Shown: in pieces, positions 57,173 through 64,000 of the stretch
Numbering within the stretch: position 1 is the stretch's first letter
Layout of the letters: each line of letters starts with the position of its first letter
Origin: Lelliottia jeotgali
Lineage (GTDB): Bacteria; Pseudomonadota; Gammaproteobacteria; Enterobacterales; Enterobacteriaceae
Reading direction: 5' to 3'
Length of the DNA stretch: 64,000 nt
NCBI GenBank assembly: GCA_002271215.1
Contig: CP018628.1
Location: 3,658,001 to 3,722,000 of the forward strand
Translations under genes and position numbers: made by a program
The notes under the pieces: generated by a model
The model's database searches: none
Seen by the model: only the letters and a program-made list of their open reading frames with translations
What the model was told of the DNA's origin: nothing

Positions 57173-58893
57173 GGCTTACCTCGATTTTGCAGATGTGGGT
57201 TGCGGGCATTCAGATAAATCAATCGCCACAGGTCAAAAAACGGCAGCCGTAGTGATACATGGTGACAGCCATACTTCAGCCAAAGGGCACTGAGCAGACT
57301 CCCCACGACACGACGGCCTTTGTTGTTATGGAAAGCAGCGCCAGAAGGTGCAAAACAGTGGCTAAATGGATTGTTGTAGATTTGCCGCAACAGTGAAGGG
57401 TGGCGAATCATAATGAGTTTTTTTCGGGCGGGCGAAGACACGCTGTCCAGCACAATCTGCAGATAATAGAGTTCAGGCGGCACCGCGGTTTCACACAGCA
57501 CGTCACGATACCAGTCAGCCAACAGATTTTGCATATCACCCCGCGCTTGCCACAGCAGGCGAGCCACGAGGCGGTAGCGGCTCAAACCACGCAGGGAAGT
57601 TGCCCGGCGAACCAGCACATCGCTGCCGGTATATTTGCTGGCAAACGACGATAACCGTGCGCGTGCTTCGCTCTCAGTTAGTATCAGATGAGGATGCCGT
57701 GGGAATCCCCATAATTCCTGAGGTGCACGCTGGTATGAGACCCGGCCATTTTTTTTCACCCCTGACTGGAAACCAAATGCATGCATGATGCTGCGATACG
57801 ACAGAGTGGTGGCGAAACCCCAGGGATTTATCGATGACGGGATGCCGGCCACTGCCGCACAAAGCCCCTGCTCAACATCCTCGTAATCCTGCCAGAAAAG
57901 TGCTTCATTCTGGGGCATATGCTGCCAGACCGAGCGCTTGCACAAACAGAGACTTCCGGTCAGATAGTCGTGCCCAAAAGCGGAGCGGGCCGGATGCCTG
58001 GCGGCCATTCCGATCGCTTCAAAGCGCGGTAATGACTCACGCGTGATCCGCGACCCGGCAAAATCAATCGCCGGCATCGCCAGTACCACCCCGGCATCCG
58101 AGTAACGGCGCGGAACGGCCTGCCAGGTGTCAGCAAACCAGAAAGACTGAAAAGTGGTAAACGGATAGGCATCGCCGTACTGGTTTACAGCCTGACGGAA
58201 GTTTTCCGCCAGCAATACCCGGTCATGCAGAATACAAAGATTAGGGTAGCGTGCCGCCTGAGCCAGAACGTTTTTCTTACGCGTGATATGAACAGGTGGT
58301 GCCACGATATCTTCGCCAACAATGCGAACGTCCTGCCAAAATTTAAAATCATGATGTGGACGACCGCACAGGATGATTTCATATTCGGGAAGGCCCAGGC
58401 TGAGGATCCTTGCAACACAGGCATTGAGCGATGTCGGATCGCCATCTCCTGTTGGAATACAAAAACTCCAGCTGTCCAGCCCGGACTCTGCTTCAACCGC
58501 CAGGGGGCCTAGCTTGACGAAACAGCGAGCAACCTCCCCTTCTTCACCCATCTCACGAAAGGCTTCTGCGTAATAACTCCGCCCCAACAGGTCAGCCACC
58601 GACTGCGACGCCGCCAGATAGATTTTTCGCCCAACTTGAAGCAGGTGCGCAATATCCCACAGCAGTTGGGCAGCCAGCGGTGAATCGTCAAAATGCACCA
58701 GCAGCACATCCCCTGTCAGCTGATCCTGAAAACGATCCAGCGCACTGATGCGACGAATCCGGCTGTCGCCTCGGGCAAACGAAATCACGGTGGTCTGCGC
58801 GGGGTTATCCATTTTTACGCTTGCGGGATCGAACGTCTGACGGCACGTCGGATAACCTAAAGCGCGGTCATGGGCCAGACAGATCAGTTTCAT
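57169..58893 (-). CDS. Large two-part glycosyltransferase-like protein
   Basis: 574 residues. Residues 1-140 form an alpha/beta unit (LVHFDDSPLAAQLLWDIAHLLQVGRKIYLAA) like a methyltransferase or nucleotide fold. From about 145 a GT-A-like domain follows: EYEIILCGRPHHDF, NLCILHDRVLLAENFRQAV in the DxD place, and FWQDYEDVEQGLCAAVAG as the late acidic motif. The C-terminal 150 residues are helical. It overlaps neighbours by 4 bases on both sides. It likely adds a sugar or phosphosugar to the glycan; specificity unknown. Confidence 0.75.
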   Translation of the reverse strand: MKLICLAHDRALGYPTCRQTFDPASVKMDNPAQTTVISFARGDSRIRRISALDRFQDQLTGDVLLVHFDDSPLAAQLLWDIAHLLQVGRKIYLAASQSVADLLGRSYYAEAFREMGEEGEVARCFVKLGPLAVEAESGLDSWSFCIPTGDGDPTSLNACVARILSLGLPEYEIILCGRPHHDFKFWQDVRIVGEDIVAPPVHITRKKNVLAQAARYPNLCILHDRVLLAENFRQAVNQYGDAYPFTTFQSFWFADTWQAVPRRYSDAGVVLAMPAIDFAGSRITRESLPRFEAIGMAARHPARSAFGHDYLTGSLCLCKRSVWQHMPQNEALFWQDYEDVEQGLCAAVAGIPSSINPWGFATTLSYRSIMHAFGFQSGVKKNGRVSYQRAPQELWGFPRHPHLILTESEARARLSSFASKYTGSDVLVRRATSLRGLSRYRLVARLLWQARGDMQNLLADWYRDVLCETAVPPELYYLQIVLDSVSSPARKKLIMIRHPSLLRQIYNNPFSHCFAPSGAAFHNNKGRRVVGSLLSALWLKYGCHHVSLRLPFFDLWRLIYLNARNPHLQNRGKP

Positions 58894-59651
58894 GCAGCCA
58901 CCCGGCCACTGCTGACCGCTTTTTCTGCCACATCACTTTGTAAAAAAGTGGCGAGATCGGCCGGAGTACCCAGGCCGTACATACCGGTGCCAATCGGGTA
59001 GGTGTCGATACGTGTTTGGCCGTTCTGGTACAGACGGGTGTACACCGGCGCAACGTAGAATTCACCCTGGCTACGCTCGTTCTCTGCCACCATTTTGCGG
59101 GCCTGGAAGCAGAAATCACGGCCCCGGCGGAAATTGTAAATCCCCACTGTCGCTTCATCAGAAACCACCTGCTTTTCCACCACCTGGCAAACCTGTTGCT
59201 GCTCATCGCGCAGCACATAGGACCATTTGGCATCGCTGGCGTGAAACGTCATCAGCAGGCCATCAAGTTCCCGGCGATCCATCGTCGCCAGATAGGCATC
59301 AATATCGCTGTCCACCCACTGATCCGAGTTGGCGATCATCAGCGGTTGATCGTTATCGATTAGCGCTGCTGCCGCCAGGACGGTGCAGGCGGCGCCGTCA
59401 GTCAGCCCTGGTAATCCAATGACCTCACACCCCGGAGCCAGCCGCTGCAATTTTTGCTTAAAGCGATACCGTTCCAGGTGCTCCTGCTGACAGATAAAGA
59501 TAAAACGGTGTGGGCGCGACGGGCGAAGATTGCGAATCACTAACTCCACCATCGGCAGCCCCTTCACCGGAATAAAGGGTTTCGGATCGGTAAAACCAGC
59601 GTGTGAGAAACGGCTGCCAAGCCCTGCCATGGGTATTACGATATTCAACAT
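58890..59651 (-). CDS. Sugar-phosphate nucleotidyltransferase-like protein
   Basis: 253 residues. IVIPMAGLGSRFSHAGFTDPKPFIPVKGLPMVELVIRNL is the NTP-transferase signature with the GxGxR-type loop and Lys. MIANSDQWVDSDIDAYL carries the metal Asp, and ATVGIYNFRRGRDF follows. The N-terminus resembles the cytidylyltransferase-like enzymes of Campylobacter capsule modification clusters (for example Cj1416). It should activate a sugar or polyol phosphate for the glycan. Its ATG overlaps the cupin stop by one base. Confidence 0.88.
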   Translation of the reverse strand: MLNIVIPMAGLGSRFSHAGFTDPKPFIPVKGLPMVELVIRNLRPSRPHRFIFICQQEHLERYRFKQKLQRLAPGCEVIGLPGLTDGAACTVLAAAALIDNDQPLMIANSDQWVDSDIDAYLATMDRRELDGLLMTFHASDAKWSYVLRDEQQQVCQVVEKQVVSDEATVGIYNFRRGRDFCFQARKMVAENERSQGEFYVAPVYTRLYQNGQTRIDTYPIGTGMYGLGTPADLATFLQSDVAEKAVSSGRVAA

Positions 59652-60007
59652 CAGCTAACGTCATCCAGATATTTGTCGTTCAAAGCGCCAGGAAGTTTCA
59701 CCACCACCGTGGTACAGGCATCCAGCGCATAAAAGGAAGAAGAGGTGCCGGGAGAGAGCGTCAGAATATCGCCCGCGTTCAGCTCAACACCCGCCATACA
59801 GGCCCGGCCTGACAGCAACAGAGTCACCTCAGTGGCAATCTTGTGGTGGTGCCATTCGGCGCAATAGCCTGCCGGAAAGTGCTGAACCGCGACCTCAACA
59901 TCCGAAGTATTGAAGGCGGCAGGCGAGAACGCCCCGACAAACCATCCTCCTTTCATGTCTGAGAGGTGGTCGAGCTTTACCCCAGCTAACACGTCATGTT
60001 TCGTCAT
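59651..60007 (-). CDS. Small cupin-fold protein
   Basis: 118 residues from MTKHDVLAGVKLDHL, with GGAG 8 bases upstream; a longer frame upstream overlaps the ligase gene and is less likely. FPAGYCAEWHHHKIATEVTLLLSGRACM is a cupin motif 1 with metal-type His and Glu, and AGDILTLSPGTSSSFYALDACTTVVVKLPG motif 2. It could be an epimerase, isomerase or sensor of a sugar derivative. It lies between the ligase and nucleotidyltransferase genes. Confidence 0.83.
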   Translation of the reverse strand: MTKHDVLAGVKLDHLSDMKGGWFVGAFSPAAFNTSDVEVAVQHFPAGYCAEWHHHKIATEVTLLLSGRACMAGVELNAGDILTLSPGTSSSFYALDACTTVVVKLPGALNDKYLDDVS

Positions 60008-60018
60008 TGGCGACTCCA

Positions 60019-61851
60019 TCATCGAGAAACAGGTTGCAGTGACGAGCAGCGAAACCGCGCGTCCTGATAAAAACTCAGGCAACCGCGTTCGCGCCAGTAG
60101 TGAGCGCTTTCGCTGTCATTTCGGGAATGCGCAATTTGCAGCATCGTCAGGGTGAGGTTGGCGTCGTTGTGGCGGCTCAACCACACCCCGGCTTTTTGCT
60201 GAAAATCGGTGAGAAGATCCCGGTCATGCGTCTGGTTGAAGACCATCAGGTCCTTGACGGCGCGATCAAACATCAGACGATCGGCCTGCGCCCAGGGGTT
60301 GCTCACCGTGCTCAACGCCGATGAGTCCATCAAATCAAACGATTCCGCCTCGTGCAGCTGCAGCGAGGAATAAACGCCACTGACCATAAACACCATTCCA
60401 GCCAGGCTTAATAACGCGACAAGAATTGTCATCGCCCAACGAGCGGTGGCAGACAAACCAGCAGCTGTGCTTTTTTTTCGCTCTCTCACCGGGAGCGCGA
60501 GCCATAACAATATCGCCAGCAAAACAAGGTGGATGACTGACTGATAAAGGGGATACTCACTCATCATATGCGCCATCACCGGCAGTAGCAGAGCGCCTCT
60601 TGCCGCGACATTGCGGCCTCTCAGCGCGGTATAGCGCCAGCGATGCGTGCGGATATTCAGAAGGCTAACGGCAAAGGGAAGAAAAGGTTTGAACCCGACA
60701 ACCAGCCACAGCAGGAAGCCTGTTAAGGCAACAACCCCACCTTCAAACCAGACGTAAAGTAGTTCGTTATGCGGATGCACCGCCGTCACCGGGAAAGGAT
60801 TGATCGCCCCGTTATCACGCAGAACCTGAGGGAAGCGAACTTCAAAGCTGCCCAGCCCCTCACCGGCGAGTGGGTTTTCCCGCTTCATCAACAGCGCCCC
60901 TTTAAACAACGTCATTCGCTCGTTGTTAGAGTGCTGGCGATTCCATGCCAGTCGCTCCTGGGTGTTGTTCGGGCGCATATCACCGGCAGCCACACTGGAC
61001 GTCAGCGGCGTTGTTTGTAAAACAGGCTGCGCCACAAGTCCCAGCATAAGACCGCCGTACAGGCAGAGAAGCACTTTGCGCAATGCCGGGGAGTCAAATC
61101 GCAACACCACCAGTACAATCAAGGTGAGCAAGGCACTCGCCTGCATTGATCGAGATTGCGACATCACCACTCCCGCGCTGAGCAGGACTATGGCCAGCAT
61201 GTTCAATCGTGAGATCAGGTGAGACCGTGTCTGACTGCGCGGAATTGACAGTGCCAGCCACACTGAACAGGCAAGCGCCGTCACTAAAAATGAACTCAGC
61301 AGGTTCACCTGATTCAGGCTACCAAGAGGGCGACCATCAGCGGCATTCAGGTTGTAGCCCAGCCACATTTCTGCGGAACTAGGAGAGCCGATTTGCCAGA
61401 AGGCCATCGCTACCTGAATGAGTCCTGCGATAACGACAACACCATAGATTTTGCGGCGCTGATCACCACGGACCGGCAGTTGAAGCAGCAAGGCAAACAA
61501 CATTGCAATGGCGGCAATACCGGCCAGACGCATCAACGCGTTGGCGCGGAAAATATCTGGCGTCCATAACAGCGGTAGCGCCATCAGTATGGCCCCCATC
61601 AGCAGAGCCAGGATGACGTTTTTTCCGCGCAGTCGGCGGCGCCATAACACCGGTATCAGGCACAGCCCGCAGAAGCAGATCCACACCCAGGTCATCAGAT
61701 TGATGGGCTTATCGAGACCGATTCCCGACAGCGTCGGCCAGGGCAGCGGCAGCAGAACAACGAGCAGCACTGCCAGCACAATCCCAGGATTCAGACAGAA
61801 GCGGAATGAGAGAGCTGAACGCAACCGGGTTGCAGAATGGACGTTAGACAT
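60019..61851 (-). CDS. O-antigen ligase/PglL-type O-oligosaccharyltransferase
   Basis: 610 residues from MSNVHSATRL, with GGAGAAAG just upstream. About ten to twelve membrane helices, and the large periplasmic loop between residues 300 and 385. GRPLGSLNQVNLLSSFLVTALACSVW recalls the PglL_A motif (R..G...Q.N..A), and VHPHNELLYVWFEGGVVAL is the Wzy_C motif whose His is needed in PglL and WaaL. A soluble C-terminal region of about 130 residues follows (Wzy_C_2-like). It should transfer lipid-linked glycan to protein or lipid acceptor in the periplasm. Which acceptor is unknown. Confidence 0.85.
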   Translation of the reverse strand: MSNVHSATRLRSALSFRFCLNPGIVLAVLLVVLLPLPWPTLSGIGLDKPINLMTWVWICFCGLCLIPVLWRRRLRGKNVILALLMGAILMALPLLWTPDIFRANALMRLAGIAAIAMLFALLLQLPVRGDQRRKIYGVVVIAGLIQVAMAFWQIGSPSSAEMWLGYNLNAADGRPLGSLNQVNLLSSFLVTALACSVWLALSIPRSQTRSHLISRLNMLAIVLLSAGVVMSQSRSMQASALLTLIVLVVLRFDSPALRKVLLCLYGGLMLGLVAQPVLQTTPLTSSVAAGDMRPNNTQERLAWNRQHSNNERMTLFKGALLMKRENPLAGEGLGSFEVRFPQVLRDNGAINPFPVTAVHPHNELLYVWFEGGVVALTGFLLWLVVGFKPFLPFAVSLLNIRTHRWRYTALRGRNVAARGALLLPVMAHMMSEYPLYQSVIHLVLLAILLWLALPVRERKKSTAAGLSATARWAMTILVALLSLAGMVFMVSGVYSSLQLHEAESFDLMDSSALSTVSNPWAQADRLMFDRAVKDLMVFNQTHDRDLLTDFQQKAGVWLSRHNDANLTLTMLQIAHSRNDSESAHYWRERGCLSFYQDARFRCSSLQPVSR

Positions 61852-62122
61852 ACTTTCTCCACTTCTGCGATGGCTCCTGCCAGGCAACAATATCGAGTTT
61901 TCCCACTGCAGCCACATCACGTAAATATCTCACGATATCGTTCAGTAACTGTGCAGCCTCTGGCTCGCTTTCATGAAGGCTTTCCGCTGCTCCACGCGCC
62001 CGGGACTCCAGACGGACAATTCCGCCGCCATAGTTGATGACCGCATTTTCCAGTAATTGCAGACGATCTGGCTTACTTGCCGTCTTTCTTTTATCCGACA
62101 AGCCGATCAGTGTTGTTAACAC
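61844..62122 (-). CDS. Uncharacterised small protein (92 aa) before the ligase
   Basis: GTG start with AAGGAGC 6 bases upstream; its end overlaps the ligase start by 8 bases, so it is translated in the same unit. Soluble, mixed-charge, with RLESRARGAAESLHESEPEAAQLLNDIVRYLRDV as a predicted helix. No known motif. A helper of the ligase or of the acceptor is possible only by position. Confidence 0.65.
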   Translation of the reverse strand: MLTTLIGLSDKRKTASKPDRLQLLENAVINYGGGIVRLESRARGAAESLHESEPEAAQLLNDIVRYLRDVAAVGKLDIVAWQEPSQKWRKYV

Positions 62123-62201
62123 AGGTGCTCCTTTTGCGTTTTAACGTCTCATCAGAGAGGCTGGTAGAATCCCGCCGCTTAAGGTGCTAAGCGGCAAAAG
62201 A

Positions 62202-63131
62202 TCAGTTGGCTTTCAGCCCCTTGAAGTGATACTCCAGCACCGTAAAGGGCTGAACATGATCCGGGAGCGGCAGGGAGCCGTAGACCGATTTCGCCAGCCC
62301 ATAGGCCACTATGTCGCTGCCCACACCCAAGAGCGGCAGCGCATCGCGCACAACGGACGGCATCGAATCTTCCGCCGAGATAGTCAGGGAAGGCACTTCG
62401 CTAATGACATCCCCACCGAGAACCTGTTCATGCAAAGACAGGCGCACTGGTGACTCTTTGTCGGTCAACGGCTGACCTTTATTGATCACCAGGTAAGTCA
62501 CGCCATTTTTAGTCTGCGCAGGTATCCGCTCGCCAATCTCTTTTCGCAACGTGGCTTCACTGACTTTCATTTTGTCTTCGACGCCAGACTGAACACGTTC
62601 AGCAAAGTCTTTCCATGAATCGTCAAAAGTCTTCTGATCAAGCCGGTGGGCGTCCTGAAGACCATCGAGCAGACCCGTTTCAAACCAGTGGTCGTCAACC
62701 TTCACCCCAACCGCTTCCCAGCCTTCAAGGCGACCATTAATACCGGAGATCATCGACTGACCAGCTACGTAGGCCATTTTTGCCTCCACGGTAACCGGGG
62801 GTTGAGCCGACTCAGTCGCTTTAGCGATCAGGGCATCAAGTTCCTTTTGCTGGCTCGCCAAACGTTTTTCCAACTCTGCGCGCTCGGTAATCTGTTTTGC
62901 TGCTTCTTCTCTTAAGCGCTGGTTCTGGCTTTCCAGCGCGACAGACGTAATGCCATATTCAGAGAGTGGCGCGACCGCTTTTTTCGATGTCGCGGCTGTA
63001 GCAGATTCGTTATTCACAGGTTTAACGTTTTTGATATCGGAAGGGGCTGCTGATGCCAGAAGTGGAATACAGATCCCCGCAATAATAGATATACGCATAC
63101 ACGCAGGCAGCACAGAATAAGACACTGTCAT
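62202..63131 (-). CDS. FKBP-like periplasmic protein, degenerate PPIase domain
   Basis: 309 residues from ATG 63131; a second ATG at 63098 (MRISIIAGICIPLLASAAPSD) also gives a signal peptide. Residues 65-105 form a coiled coil (ESQNQRLREEAAKQITERAELEKRLASQQKELDAL). AYVAGQSMISGINGRLEGWEAVGVKVDDHWFETGLLDGLQ resembles the FkpA N-terminal dimer domain, and the C-terminal half has FKBP-like YGSLPLPDHVQPFTVLEYHFKGLK. Many active-site aromatics look absent, so isomerase activity is doubtful and a chaperone role is more likely. Confidence 0.72.
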   Translation of the reverse strand: MTVSYSVLPACMRISIIAGICIPLLASAAPSDIKNVKPVNNESATAATSKKAVAPLSEYGITSVALESQNQRLREEAAKQITERAELEKRLASQQKELDALIAKATESAQPPVTVEAKMAYVAGQSMISGINGRLEGWEAVGVKVDDHWFETGLLDGLQDAHRLDQKTFDDSWKDFAERVQSGVEDKMKVSEATLRKEIGERIPAQTKNGVTYLVINKGQPLTDKESPVRLSLHEQVLGGDVISEVPSLTISAEDSMPSVVRDALPLLGVGSDIVAYGLAKSVYGSLPLPDHVQPFTVLEYHFKGLKAN

Positions 63132-63227
63132 TAACCTCACACAATAAAAATAGAATTAACTAAAATGACAAAAAATAATGAAACCGACACACCATCGCGG
63201 CTTTAAATAATAAAAAACAGTGCTTAT

Positions 63228-64000
63228 TTATTGCTTCGTTAAAATCATTACGGCGTCGGCATTAAAACTGCCGGTACCGATCGTCCCGATATTCACATAG
63301 GGATCTCTCACGACTTCAAATCCAAGGTTGACCGTTGTCACACCCGGCTGGAACGTTTGTGTCACCGTTTCTTTTGTCGTCATTAATTTATCATCAATAA
63401 AAATGGCGACACCAAGTCCTGCTTTATCTGCACTCACCACTTCACTACCCACGATAGTGACAGGCGTATACTCGAATTTCATTGTTGTGGTTGCAGCGGC
63501 ATCACCACTACACATCACTTTTAAAGGAACCGTTTTTTTGGTGGTGCTCCCCGGAACAGTGGAGATCATCCCTCGCTCGATCGTCCCCATATCCACATCA
63601 AGATCGACACCCGAATTCAGATAACAGAACGAGGGCTTTTCCGGTAAACGCGGTGCATCCTGACAGGTACGCTTTGCGCTGGTACTCCATTCACTACCGT
63701 CATCCGAGACAAAGGTGAAGCAAATCGTACTTGAAGTCGCAAGTTGCCCTGCACCACCGCCAAAATCAGGCGTCTGATCCACAATTTTCGCACCCGACTG
63801 CAGTTGGACTGCATTTCTGGAGTCGAAGGTTTGCGCACTGCTTCCCAGCGTGCAGTTTCCGGCCTGGGTTCCAGGACACGCATGCGTGCGCACGCGGTAC
63901 AGACCTGAATAGGGCACATAGGATGTGGAGAAGCCATCGGCCATTAATTTATAGCTGCCTGCTTTTTCCCCATCCACGGGCGTTGGACCATAAAAAAGAG
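63228..64000 (-). CDS. Two-domain pilin/adhesin-like protein, paralogue B (5' end outside window)
   Basis: The frame is open to base 64000 (reading LFYGPTPVDGEKAGSYK), so the N-terminus is missing. The visible about 256 residues share with paralogue A at 49439 the motifs LFYGPT, YVPY(S/A)GLY, IDQTP(D/G)FGGG, CFTFV, RTCQDA, FCYLN, GTIERG/GSIERS and TKKT(V/L)PLKVMC, and end NADAVMILTKQ. The C-terminal domain is pilin-like. It lies 97 bp upstream of the FKBP-like gene on the same strand. The pair may be the start of a secretion or fimbrial unit continuing to the right. Confidence 0.75.
   Translation of the reverse strand, partial: LFYGPTPVDGEKAGSYKLMADGFSTSYVPYSGLYRVRTHACPGTQAGNCTLGSSAQTFDSRNAVQLQSGAKIVDQTPDFGGGAGQLATSSTICFTFVSDDGSEWSTSAKRTCQDAPRLPEKPSFCYLNSGVDLDVDMGTIERGMISTVPGSTTKKTVPLKVMCSGDAAATTTMKFEYTPVTIVGSEVVSADKAGLGVAIFIDDKLMTTKETVTQTFQPGVTTVNLGFEVVRDPYVNIGTIGTGSFNADAVMILTKQ

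Overview
The window is chromosomal DNA of an enterobacterium of the Enterobacter/Lelliottia/Leclercia/Citrobacter type. Proteins such as MscS, FbaA, Pgk, TktA, SpeA, SpeB, MetK, GalP and MutY align nearly residue for residue with the E. coli versions as I remember them. The order mscS-fbaA-pgk-epd-tktA-loiP-speB-speA-yqgB-metK-galP-sprT-endA-rsmE-gshB-yqgE-ruvX-yggR-yggSTU-rdgB-hemW-yggN-yggL-trmB-mutY-yggX-mltC-nupG-speC-yqgA-pheV is the conserved E. coli backbone. REP/BIME units and one complete ERIC element fit this assignment. The species cannot be fixed from this sequence.

Layout. (1) 1-32 kb: housekeeping backbone covering glycolysis and pentose phosphate (fbaA, pgk, epd, tktA), polyamine synthesis (speA, speB), S-adenosylmethionine (metK), sugar uptake (galP), glutathione (gshB) and the ygg block. 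Two IS481-family elements, each 1285 bp with clear 5-bp target duplications, bracket yggN-yggL-trmB-mutY-yggX-mltC. Both sit in the same kind of palindromic intergenic repeat. (2) 33.1-43.3 kb: a citrate fermentation module between nupG and speC, with a BIME at each edge. It holds citCDEFXG (citrate lyase, its ligase and prosthetic-group genes), a 2-hydroxycarboxylate transporter, a fumarylacetoacetase-family protein and the divergent two-component pair citAB. No oxaloacetate decarboxylase pump is present, so the fumarylacetoacetase-family protein is a candidate for that step. (3) 43.3-46.5 kb: speC, yqgA and tRNA-Phe (pheV). (4) 46.7-64 kb: an accessory island starting at pheV. It opens with a degenerate LuxR-like regulator, two SgrR-like regulators and an orphan two-domain pilin/adhesin. 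It continues with a tightly overlapping minus-strand operon for a surface glycan: PglL/WaaL-like ligase, KpsM/KpsT-like exporter, WavE-type and other glycosyltransferases, nucleotidyltransferase, cupin, HAD phosphatase and GDPD-like hydrolase. Upstream of that operon lie an FKBP-like periplasmic protein and a second adhesin paralogue that runs off the window.

The island is the most novel part. An ABC glycan exporter without visible kps partners, a ligase of the protein-O-glycosylation type and pilin-like adhesins at both ends suggest a surface glycan that may be attached to, or co-deployed with, a fimbrial protein. That is an inference from gene content only.
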